DNA from: Diphasiastrum complanatum
Taxonomy: Eukaryota; Streptophyta; Lycopodiopsida; Lycopodiales; Lycopodiaceae
Length of the DNA stretch: 64,000 nt
Direction: 5' to 3'
NCBI GenBank assembly: GCA_029204225.1
Contig: CM055095.1
Location: forward strand, 58,486,865-58,550,864
The first letter of the stretch is position 1. Every line of letters starts with the position of its first letter. A program made the position numbers and the translations under genes. Below the pieces are notes generated by a model. It was given only the letters and a program-made list of their open reading frames with translations. It did not search any database and was not told the DNA's origin. Below are positions 52,070 to 62,354 of the stretch, one piece after another.

Positions 52070-54337
52070 GGAGCTGGAGCGATGCCTCTTCCAGTACTTC
52101 TTGATGGCTGTTATTGTTTGATGGAGGCCGTATCTCTAGAAAATTATTTCACAATTGCCTTCTAGTCTGGTAATAGTTCTGTAGGACTGATCTTGTTGCG
52201 TTCAATTTATTTGGAGATTTATATTTAGAGACTCAAGCTGATCCTTAGTTTACTCACCTTATTTCTTAGCTTCTTGACCTTTCTAGTTCAGGGATCAGTA
52301 GACTACGGGGGATGATTCAGGAGTCAGCTCCATGACTCCATCAGCAATACTGATCTGAAGTCTGAAGCTAACCGAAAACGTGAGTGATTAAAAACTATTG
52401 ACTGTAACTTTCAATCCTTTAAATTGGGTATCATGGGGATACTATTTTCGTGTTATTGATCATCTAATGACACAGTTCCCAGCTTGTTTGCAAATCTATT
52501 ACAATTCCAGCTGATTCTTGCTTCTTGCTAATTCCAATTAGTTTGTTTGCAGATCTATTACAATTCCAGCTAATTCTTGCTTCTTTAGCTAGCTTATTAC
52601 CTGAGCTTCTTGACCACTTGTAGCTACCACACTACTAGCTCAGCCTAGTGGGTCTGCTACTTAGTATACAACCCAAAAGGTAGAAAAGCCATTGGCCTTA
52701 ATTTTCAAACCTTTGAATGCTATATATGCATGCAAGTACAGGTAGGCCATTTGACAAAAATTAAAATAACATTTTATGGCTTAGTTTCAAATCTATAGGT
52801 TTTTTAGTAATATAAAGTTAGCAATATAGAGCTTATAAATCTCAAACATAAAAGTTTTGTTCTAGATGATTTTGAAACATTGTCAATTTTTTGTAAGGTT
52901 ACCCTATGAGGCTTAAAACTTTTTTTTATAGCCTTGAGTGGAACCCACCCACTTCTACATGAGATGTATGTGGCCTTCTGTATGGCGCTTTGATTTCCAT
53001 AACCAACTCACAATAGAAGTTTCATTCTTTTTTATAACTTATTTCGTAAAAATGTTTCAATGTTTTAGAGTTTTTTACGTTGAGGCTTGAAACTCTCTTC
53101 AGAGCAATCCAGAAACACACCTCACAATTGAAGGAACTTTTTTATTCTTAGCTTCCATATGATGTCAATGTCACTTTTTGTATGTCGTTGTGCTTTATTT
53201 TACCCACCTCGCAATCAAATTATTTTTATTTATTTATAACTTCCACATGACGTTCTCTTTGATTCCTTTCAAGCAAAAGACAGAAAATCTAGCCTCATGA
53301 TGGGATGTTGGGACATTAGAAAAAAAAAATTATGCTTTTTGAACTTAAGTTCAATTAGGCTTGGTCAAGTTGCAATTGCATGTCAAAAGCCTAGCAGAGT
53401 TTTTCTTCAAAGTGTCAATCAAAAGGCAAACTTAAGAGTTGTCATTTTGTTGAAAGAATTTCAAAAAGTCCAATTTGATACAAATCAAAAGTTAAAAATC
53501 TTGCTCTCAAAATCCTACGGATCATTTTCAAAAAGGCGAAATCATTATTGCATTTTCAAAGTAAAAGGTAGCCTTGAAACATACATGTCATATGATAGGT
53601 TAAAAAAAAGCTTGTTCAATATGAAAGATAGGCGTGCCTGTCAAACTCCATTAAGAAACTTTTTTTTTTCAATTATGTGAAACCAGAGGCCAAAATGCCA
53701 TCAATGTAATGCGAAATCTTTCGAAACTAGAAACGACGACGGACCTATTTTTTTGTAAGACCTTACGAATTTTTAGAATTCACGTAAATTGTGAATCGTC
53801 AATTTAAAAAATAACTAATTGCCCTGCAAGACGTTACATTTTGTGAATATTTAAAATTTAGACTAAGTGATGCAAAATATTTTAAAAAATTTACATTCAA
53901 ATCGCTAAAAAAAAACAAACAAACATTAGTTGTGTGCATTTTTGCTAATATGAAAAATAATTGTTAAATTAAGTGAATGTAAAAAAAATTCAAATGCAAC
54001 CCTCTACATCGTTTTGGACCGTCTTTGAGAGAAATATGGAGGTTTTTTCAAAGAGAATGGGAAAAAAATTTATGACGTTCCATCGATATTTACGCCATTA
54101 TAAACCTCGAAACGAGTACCTCGGAATATGCCACAATGTTTTTTTTTAAAAAAACCACTTCTGCGATGGTTATTTCAAGGTCTTAGGTCTATAAAGAGCG
54201 TTATTCCAAAGGGGTTGCAGAGGGTTATTCCGAGGTCTATTTTTGTCTCTACTCCAACTTCTATATGCTGGGTTTTACGAGGTCCATGACTTGTTCTGAG
54301 GTCTATTCTGAGATATGAACAATTTTAAAAATAATTA
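52070..54337. other. Intergenic region upstream of the P450
   Basis: Presumed promoter side of the P450. There is a duplicated block near 52490-52580 (TTTGCA(A/G)ATCTATTACAATT, CAGCT.ATTCTTGCTTCTT). The open frame at 53297-53680 is Lys/Ser-rich and has no known motif, so I do not call it. The rest is AT-rich. Confidence 0.4.
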
Positions 54338-54377
54338 GGGCATAATGGAACCAGTATATTGTCTCCATTATGCCCTA
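54338..54377. repeat. Inverted repeat at LTR edge
   Basis: AGGGCATAATGGA and TCCATTATGCCCT face each other across about 14 bp, just left of an LTR. Confidence 0.8.
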
Positions 54378-54378
54378 T

Positions 54379-54698
54379 TGTGGGACTCCATCCATCTCCA
54401 AGAGTTTGTTCACCACTTCTTATGAAGTTGGTGAACAAAATTTTGGTTGTTGCAATCGATTAAAAATCAAAAGAAGAAAAGATAGATTTTGTGCAATTAA
54501 ATTACGTATGAGAGGCTAACAACAAGAATTTTAAGTACATCATGTCAATAATCAGATTGACAATAAACTTTGATAGAGAGAGGAAATCTAGGAGTTGACT
54601 AATAGACTAGCCTACAGCTAATTACAATTGGTAGCAACTGGCAACAGTAAAAGTACATCGTAAACAATAACAATGTAGTTTATCATTGATTTCTAACA
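54379..54698 (-). repeat. Short copia LTR (about 320 bp)
   Basis: It starts TGTGGGACTCC and ends TTCTAACA in plus orientation. The right neighbour CTCTCCCTCA is the polypurine tract of a minus-strand element, with RNase H coding beyond it. Confidence 0.7.
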
Positions 54699-55300
54699 CT
54701 CTCCCTCAATGATAAAATTACACTTTGCTATTTCTAATAGAGAAGTTTTTCAAATTTACATCTACCTAATGACCTAGTAAAAATATCTGCCACCTGATCT
54801 TCCTATTTACATAAAACAAAATCAGTGGCCTCCATCAAGAATTTTCTCTCAAACAAAGTGATAATGCATTTCGATGTGATTGGTTCGAGCATGTAGAACT
54901 AGATTTTTGGCAAGGTGAATGCAACTTTGGTTGTCGCAAGATATAGCAGTCGCATCCACCTATTGTTTACCTAAATCAACAAGCAATCTTCGTAGCCATA
55001 CTACTTTCTGTGTAGCATTGTTAAGTGCACGATATTCAGCTTTCGTCGAAGATAAGACTACTATAGGTTATTTTTTGTTGTTCCATGAAACTGTAGTTGT
55101 ACCATAACTGAACGTATGACCACTCGTAGGTCTTCTCTCATCAATATTACATGCCCAATCTGCATCTGTATAACCTACCAACATTAAACCTTCAAGTTAA
55201 TGTCCCTCGAATGTACTTGAGAATGAGTTTTAGCAGATGTCCAGTGTACTTGACTAGGATCTTGCATTAATTGCCTTATAACACCAACATCATAAGCAAT
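54699..55300 (-). pseudogene. Copia RNase H fragment
   Basis: The minus strand ends ADIFTRSLGRCKFEKLLY before the polypurine tract. Upstream pieces (LEPITSKCIITLFERKF, FMEQQK, and an AEYRALNNATQK-like stretch near 55030) fit the copia RNase H order. Several stops and frameshifts are present. Upstream of 55300 the sequence changes to an unrelated Cys-rich fragment. Confidence 0.72.
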
Positions 55301-55306
55301 ATCAGG

Positions 55307-55690
55307 TCATGTGTGTAAATCATATTGACCAAAGATTGGGTATATTTGATGTATTTGTGTGAAGGAAAGTCTTGGAGAGACAAGTTGTTCTTTTGATTGA
55401 TTCAATTTTTCAATAGTTTCCATTTTCGTATTCATAAATATGTTGGTAGGAAAAAGAAAGGGTGAGATTTTATTGTGTCTTAAATAATCATAACAATATT
55501 GACATACATGTGTATCATTTTGGGTTATGGCATTTAAATAAGAATTCTTTATTTGTTTTAGATAATTTACAATTATGGCAAAGAGCTTTCTTGTATGATA
55601 CTGAATTGAAAGTTTTCCACAATTGTGACAATGATGTATTTGTGACAAAATTTCCAGAATTCACACGTGTGGGGAATGTCCACAAGTATG
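55307..55690 (-). pseudogene. Cys-rich fragment resembling a Helitron helicase N-terminal region
   Basis: Two overlapping minus-strand frames read SYKKALCHNCKLSKTNKEF, then HVCQYCYDYLRHNKISPFLF, then EKLNQSKEQLVSPRLSFTQI, HQIYPIFGQYDL. The pattern C-x2-C, a helix, KI-P, then L-x5-E-x-LVSPR-x-F-x-QI resembles the DUF6570-type region found before the helicase in some Helitron and PIF1-like proteins. That match is from memory of the pattern. It lies between two copia fragments and is frameshifted. Confidence 0.45.
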
Positions 55691-55699
55691 ATTGATCTT

Positions 55700-56437
55700 G
55701 ATTAAGCTTTGTGATTAGCACAGTAACCTGATTCTAGATTGTTTAGCAAGATCTAGTTCAGAAGAAATGGCTTAACCACAATCTAGCATGCTAAGCATCA
55801 AATTAAGATAGCAATGAATCAAAGAATGAACAAAAGTACAAGATTTTAGTGTATTAACATTAGCTTCAACACGTGTTAGAGAGAGAAAGCTAGAGAGATA
55901 ACAAGCAAAATAGTTTAGATCCAAAATGGCATGAGGTAGCTACAAAACTTTGGTTCTTCATCATTGATTGTGAGGAGAGCTACACATATTTATGGAGTTT
56001 GAGTTAGCTCGAGGTAGAACCACATCTATCCATTCCAAATGACAACTAAAGTGACATCTAGAGTCTATGTGACATTTGTCACTTGCCATGCATGAAATTC
56101 TACCAACTTTTTACAAGTGTACTAGTTCTAACTAACAAAGTACAAATCGTCATGCATGTGTCCATTATACTTTGTGCATGCCTTGCATGTCACTATGGAT
56201 CACTTACAATTAATGCATGTGAATTGCCACGAGTTTCTACAAGCATGAATTTGCCAATTCTATGTCTACAAACTATATGCAAGTTGTATTCTTCAAACTA
56301 GACATTACATAACCATGTAGCTCAAGTTCTATGTAGGCCAAACTTGGCATTTTGCATTTATGAGCTACATACTTGCATGGTACAACATTTGTAGCAAGCC
56401 AAGAAATCAATATGATTTGTTTTTTTCAATTTTAACA
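55700..56437 (-). repeat. Copia LTR, left edge uncertain
   Basis: The right edge is CAATTTTAACA at 56437, followed by CTCCTCCT, the polypurine tract on the minus strand. A minus-strand TATA-like CATAAATATG lies near 55990. The left edge is only where the Cys-rich fragment ends. Confidence 0.6.
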
Positions 56438-57540
56438 CTCCTCCTAAAAATAATCTATATTGATTTGAACATGGATCTTGTTATAACTCCAAGATTGGCT
56501 CTATGCTTGATGAAGGAACTTTTGCTCAAAGGTTTTGTGAGCATATCAGCAATGCAAGATGATGTGTCGATGTGCTCCAAATTGATTTCCCCTCCAATGA
56601 GCTTCTCTCTCATGAAGTGATGTGCAACTTCGATATGCTTGCTCCTTGCATGGAATATCGGGTTGTTGGCAAGGGCTTGGGCTGAAATGTTGTCACACAT
56701 GATCATAGGTAGATCCTCTTCCAAGATTATCTTTAGTTCCACTAGTAACCTCTTGATCCAAAGCACTTCCTTTGTTGTTGTTGTGAGTGCCTTGTACTCA
56801 GCTTCACATGATGAGAGTGATACAGTATCTTGCTTTTTGGAAAGCCAAGATATCAAGTTTCCTCCAAGATATATGACATAAGCACTTGTAGATTTTCAAT
56901 TTGCTCTATCACTTGCAAAATCCGAGTTAGAATAACCAATAATAGAAAGATCTTCACTTTTATACAATAAACCAAAATCAAAAGTTAAAGATATATATCT
57001 AAGCACTCTCTTGGCCATTTTTTAATGATAGATAGTAGGATTTTGCATAGCCTGGCTCAACTTATGAACACTAAAGCTTATGTCAGGTCTAGTTATTGTG
57101 AGCCTATAAGACTTCTAAAAAGTGTGATGTCCACGAAGGATCTTTCATCACCTTTGTTAGAATCCTTTACATTTTGCTCCATAGATGTTTCCATACTCTT
57201 ACAATTCAACATATTGAACTTTTTTAACATTGAAAGAGCATACTTGGATTGACATACAAAAGTTTTATCTTTAAGAAAGTCAATCTCTAATCCTAGAATA
57301 TAGTGAATTTTTCCAAGATCTTGCATCTTGAACTCTTTTCCAAGTGCAATGTTGGTTTCCTCAACTAACTTGATACTACTTCCTGTCAAAATGATATCAT
57401 CAACATAAATAAGAAGAATGACAATATCTTTATCAAAAAAAACTTGACATATAAGGAAGGATCATAGTTACTAAGATTAAATCCTAGTGACTCAAGAAAG
57501 ACTCTCTAGGCTCAAACGAAATTGTGTGCATATTTAATTC
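56438..57540 (-). pseudogene. Copia RT and RNase H fragment
   Basis: From about 57535 downward come LESLGFNLSNYDPSLYVK, then after a frameshift the catalytic box LLIYVDDIILTGSSIK, EFKMQDLGKIHYILGLEID and KYALSMLKKFNMLNCKSM. After a broken stretch RNase H follows (56455-56856): MISWLSKKQDTVSLSSCEAE, LWIKRLLVELK, MIMCDNISAQALANNPIFHA, SKHIEVAHHFMREKL, SCIADMLTKPLSKSSF. RNase H is well kept over 134 codons. It ends at the polypurine tract near 56440. The 5' part of the element is missing beyond 57540. Confidence 0.9.
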
Positions 57541-57599
57541 GGAGGAACATGGCCTTCTAGCTTCTGAAATACATCCCCTTTGAGTCCTTTTCAGTACTC

Positions 57600-58560
57600 A
57601 ATAGGCATAGCCCCTATTCTACTTCCAATAGCTTCCACGACTCTCTAAAAGTGAGTTGAAATCAAGATGCAAGAATAGAGGAGCTATGAGTACAACTTCA
57701 TTTGATGTCTCAAAGCAAGATTGAGCTTCATCACTCTAATAAACTTTGTTTTTTCATGCAATTGAAAGTTTTCAAATGAACCTACAATAGTAGGAATCCT
57801 CTTGGTTGTCATACTTTTTGTAAGCATTGTCTAATTCTTGATAGTTTTAATCTTCTTCTTATCTAGCTTGATGCCTTCTTTTATTACAATATATCCCAAA
57901 TTTTTCACCTCTTTCAAGGAAATTCATAATGACTAGGTTGGAAAATAATCCATATTCAAGGAAAGTGCTCAGAACTGAGTCAAAATGCATGGTCCTCCAT
58001 ATTTGTGTTGTAGATCAAACTATTATCAAAGAATACAAACACAAACATATGTAATAATAACTCAAACACTATGTTCATCAAGGCTTGAGATGTTGTATGA
58101 GCATAAGATAACCCAACAAAATTTTGAGCTGATAGTTCCAAAATCAGTTCTATATTTATTTGATGTATTCTAAAATATCCATCTTATTGAAAGCACTTGG
58201 TCCTTTCATACATAGCCAACTCATGAATAGGATATGCATTTGTAATGGTTATCTGGTGAAGAGCATGATAGTCAATGCACATTCTCAATGCCTTTCTTGC
58301 CAAGGGCTTAATGCCAAGTGTACCATCTTATTAAACAATTAACAATGGAGATGCAAAAGTCAATTTACTTTAAACAACAAATCCATTCATAATATGTCTT
58401 TGCACTTCCTCTTTTCTTGAGCCAAGGATTATCGTATATAGAGGTGGAGTGATTGGTTTAAGACCTATTTTTAATTCAATATTTCAATTTACAAACTTAG
58501 TAGGTGAAATATCAACACATACATCCTTAAAATTATCCAACACATGATGATAACTGAATG
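57600..58560 (-). pseudogene. Decayed Ty3/gypsy reverse transcriptase
   Basis: The minus strand near 58240-58330 reads GTLGIKPLARKALRMCIDYH, ALHQITITNAYPIHELAM, the gypsy RT motif. Later pieces (LSAQNFVGLSYAHTTSQALM, VFFDNSLIY near 58000-58100) keep the order with many stops. The palm box FFDN corresponds to the usual Y/F-x-D-D with the second Asp changed to Asn. Confidence 0.7.
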
Positions 58561-59009
58561 TACTCCCTTAGGCTCTACTTTCGATAATGCCTTCTCTTAG
58601 CCTCCTTGGTTAATTCATGTATTTCCTCAAAAGCCAATACAAATCATTCCACGTTCTTTCATGCTTGACCCTTACTCTTCCAAGTGACTACTCGCAATGT
58701 TGGGTCTAAAGCCTCAAAAAATAAACATAGATTGTGAATATGAAGAAGGTTGTAGGTCTCATTACGAAATAGGGAGTCCATTCATGGATGTGAATATCAT
58801 CGAGGAACACATCCTGGATGAACTGACCATAGTAGTACCAGTAAGAAAAATTGTATATATGTACTAGAACCCCGCAAAACGAAGTATACCTAGGAGATTG
58901 AGACCATTAATAACAAATTTCTTTGGTGGATTGTATTGGAGTAAGCAACTGACTTGGGGATATGCACAACCAGTTGGCCGACTACCTACTACCAATCTAT
59001 AAAATAAAT
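58561..59009. other. Intergenic, nothing recognised
   Basis: AT-rich sequence, no coding signal, probably more retroelement decay. Confidence 0.35.
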
Positions 59010-59019
59010 AAAAAAATCA

Positions 59020-59335
59020 TCCGCTGAAATTACAACTATTTTGAAAATTTTCGAGTTTTTGGACTTTTTCGAGTCTCTCGAATTTTTCAAAATTTTAGAG
59101 TTTTTCGAAATTTTTGAGATTTTTGGATTTCTCGAATTTTTCAAGTTTTCGAGTATTTTCGCAAATTTTTCAGTTTTTTGAGATTTTCGAGTTTTGGACT
59201 TTTTCGAGTCTATTGGCAATTTTTCGAGGCTCTTCGACTTTCGAGTTGCTCTACATTTTTCAAGTTTTTCCGAAAAAAATTTGAGTTTTCACGATTTTTC
59301 ACTTTTTCGAGTCTTTGGTGTTTTTCGAATTTCAG
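59020..59335. repeat. Imperfect TTTTTCGAG tandem array
   Basis: About 20 copies of TTTTTCGAG or close variants (TTTTCGAGT, TTTTTCGAA, TTTTTGAGA) in 315 bp. The irregular spacing suggests an old array. It precedes the coiled-coil ORF at 59442 like a 5' leader. Confidence 0.85.
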
Positions 59336-59441
59336 CTCGGCTATGGTACCGTGAGTCATTAAAAAAAAAATTGAATTGGAACACCACTGCATTGTCTCGA
59401 CCAACTTCTAAAACAACACGAGGAATCTTGTTCACCAGGAC

Positions 59442-60239
59442 ATGACTACTAGAGGAGATGAGGCGTCTGTTAATCAAGAACCTAAGAAATCAAGTGAGGC
59501 AATGGCTGTAATACTTTCCAAAGAATGAGAACGACACACCCAAGAAATCAACAACTTGAAGAAAGAACTCAAAAAAGCGAAAAACCTCCGAATCAGAGCT
59601 ACTAATGAGCTGAGCAGTGCCAAAACGGAGCGAGACTCTTGGAAACAAAAGTACACTAAACTCAGGAACACTAGTGACTAAAAACATATAAGCCACAGAG
59701 AGGAGTACAAAAGACAAGAAAACATCATAGCCAACACCAAAGTGGAACTAGCTGCAACCGAAACTACCATAACTACGCTAGCCAAGCAGTTGCATGAGTA
59801 TCAGAAACAAGAGACAGCAAAGGGACCAATTAGACCGCAAAGTTTTCGTGACCCTCTACCCGCATATCCAGTGCACCGAAAGGAGATTCTGTCAGACAAC
59901 CTGTTCTACAAGAATTTTGACGCCTATTGCTTGTATCTACCTACCATGGAGTCTCCACTAGACGATCAGGTCTTTGAGTTGCGGGCATCCATTAGTTCTC
60001 AGCTCAGATTCAGATGGCCACTCATTCCAGATAACTTTGAAAATTACAAGGACTCCTATGGAAGCTTATGTAGATTCTCGATTGTTTCCGCGCACCACAA
60101 AGATGACATCATCAGACTGACCGGCCACTCTGCTTACAGCCTACAAAAATGGTTATTACAACCTTGGGGTCCTAAGCCAAAACCCACCAAAGTTCACTTT
60201 GCTAAATGGTGGTACAACCCAATGAGCCAATGGAACTAG
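59442..60239 (+). pseudogene. Coiled-coil ORF with two stops, possible retroelement gag-like protein
   Basis: From the ATG at 59442 one frame reads MTTRGDEASVNQEPKKSSEA, a stop near 59527, a helical stretch KKELKKAKNLRIRATNELSS, another stop at about 59680, then KVELAATETTITTLAKQLHE. The open part 59742-60239 continues SFRDPLPAYPVHRKEILSDN, YLPTMESPLDDQVFELRASI, FRWPLIPDNFENYKDSYGSL and HSAYSLQKWLLQPWGPKPK. Apart from two stops the frame is clean over 265 codons. I know no family. The coiled coil followed by a globular domain would suit a gag. Confidence 0.5.
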
Positions 60240-60400
60240 GAGCTGACCTAGTACTATACTTGCGGGTATGTGATAAGTCCTCCAAGGAACGCAAAACCCT
60301 GAATACTCCTATGGGCATGAATGATTGTATAGATGCATAATTAAGGGGGGGGGTTAAGAGAGAAAATTGGAAATAGAAACAGTACAGTGGGGTGGGGAGT

Positions 60401-60431
60401 GACTCCATTGCCCAATGGATAAGGCACTGCA
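60401..60431 (+). pseudogene. 5' half of a tRNA-Arg-like sequence
   Basis: GACTCCATTGCCCAATGGAT followed by AAGGCACTGC matches the acceptor and D-arm of a plant tRNA-Arg, including an A box (TTGCCCAATGG). The anticodon arm and B box are missing, so it is a fragment or a SINE head. Confidence 0.55.
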
Positions 60432-62354
60432 AATCGAACAAACAGTGAAAAAATTCAGAAGCACGCCAAATGAGAGAAGCGAAAGTTTCCACATGGTAGT
60501 TTTACATGCGTTGAGATAACAAACTTGAAACATCGCTACTACTTTGAAGAACGAACAGTTGCTGAAAGATATTTACTCTTTGTACATATAGTTGGAACAG
60601 ATAGGGGCAGGTGAAAGCCACTTATACTTGTGAAGCTTGAGGTGATGGGATCAATTTGAACAGAATGTTGGGAGAACTGTAATCATCCTGGAAAAGATGG
60701 ATGATCTACAACGAATGTATACATTTGAATCGATACCACTCACCGACATCAAAAAGCCAGAAAGATTTTTCCCCATCACCACTAACTTGACACCATCCTT
60801 CATAAAAAAAAAAAAAAGGGCAGAAAAAAAAAAAAGAATTTCCTCCAGTATGGACAATTTTCAGAATTAAGGCACTGAAGCCTCATTGCATACACACAAT
60901 ACACTCACAATAGGCACAATACTGCCATATGCATCCATAATGTCATATTTTTCTTAGAGATGCATTTTGCATGCCAAAACTGAAGGGTTCTGAAAAGGGC
61001 ATAATCTTTTGAGGGAGTGGGTGCATGTTCCCCAAATTAGGTCACAAGGTGTTGTGTTGCAGGAATGAACGTACCAAATTGAACGAAGATCGAAGATTTG
61101 CTGGAAGCTGAATTACAACGAACCAGGTTAGCATCACCCACCTAGGGTGCTAATCCCGAAGCTGTAACCAAGGCACTTATGATGTAGCAGCAAAACGAAA
61201 ATATTTTTTGGGCCAGATATTCTGGTCTGCTGTATGGGGACCATACTACCCAGAGGACATCGCCATGTTAGCCGATATTTCCGCATGAAAAATCGGACTA
61301 ATATTGGGCTTTCTTTTTTCAAAACTGCAAAAAACCGGCATGTAAAACCCGGTTACTAGCAAAAAATCAACATATGGTTTCCTCTGTAAAAGGGTCCCAA
61401 CCTACCCCTAAAGTGGCTAGACATGTTACAGTAGTTTTGTGACGGTCTCAAGGACTGTAAAAAATATTTGATATATGTAAAGCCGAGCGAAAAGTGCCGG
61501 TCCACTTAGAGCCGCCCTTAAGGAGGCTAGAGAAAAAGTTTGTGGCCTTAAAAATGGCCTGTAAAAATGTTTTGCGGCTTTTAGCAAGTTGTAAAAATAG
61601 TCGGCATAGCCGTGCTAAAATTTCACCATGTACAAAGCTTTTTTACTAATATATGTTTACCTAGTGTATTTGCAGAAGAAACAGTTTGTCGGAAGAGTTC
61701 TAGTCATGAATGTTGCAGCAGCCAGTTTCAAGAAAAGAACTGGCAAAAAAGAAATACCGTGAAAATTTCACCCCGAAAAATATTATACCTGGGACAAAAT
61801 ACAGTGGAAATCCTAACGGCAACATCAAGGTAATTTCGAGCACTAGACAAACCAACGGGCCAAGCAGAGGGAACACATGGAAAATCCAACAACATAGAAA
61901 ATCGGCAATCTAAAAGACCGACACAAAGGAAAATGATGGGCCAGCTACACCCATAGGGGAATATTATCGCTCATCAAACAGAGCGGTACGTATAACTTGC
62001 ACCCCACAGACACAGAGCATAGAATCAATGAGCAAATCTTGTATAGGCCCTAAAGAAATATGAATTCGTCAAATGAGGACCTATAAGTGCATAACCACCC
62101 TAGAGAGCATGACGCAAACACATGGGGTTAGGGGCAGTCACTAAGGGTAATACTCTATAAAGAAAAACCATAGAAAACAAAAATGGACAGTTACATATGA
62201 GTAGAGTTGAGTATCAACTCCTACCGTCACTTGGCGATGTGTGCCAAATGTATAGAAGAGAAATATTACGATATCACTTCTACACCCCAGAATTTCATCA
62301 TAACCTACTTCCCGGTGATAGTTTGATTAGGGTTCAGCACTATGGAGAACATAG
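60432..62354. other. Intergenic, nothing firmly recognised
   Basis: Poly-A tracts lie near 60807-60835. 61400-61640 is rich in short related words (GTAAAAATG, GCCGGC/GCCGCC), which may be transposon subterminal sequence. No gene is supported. Confidence 0.35.

Noticed and set aside
51327-52104. Plus-strand open frames of 61-117 codons
   Set aside because: They are antisense to P450 exons 1 and 2 and have no family motifs.
53297-53680. 127-codon plus-strand open frame
   Set aside because: Lys/Ser-rich in AT-rich sequence with no domain and no splice or promoter context.
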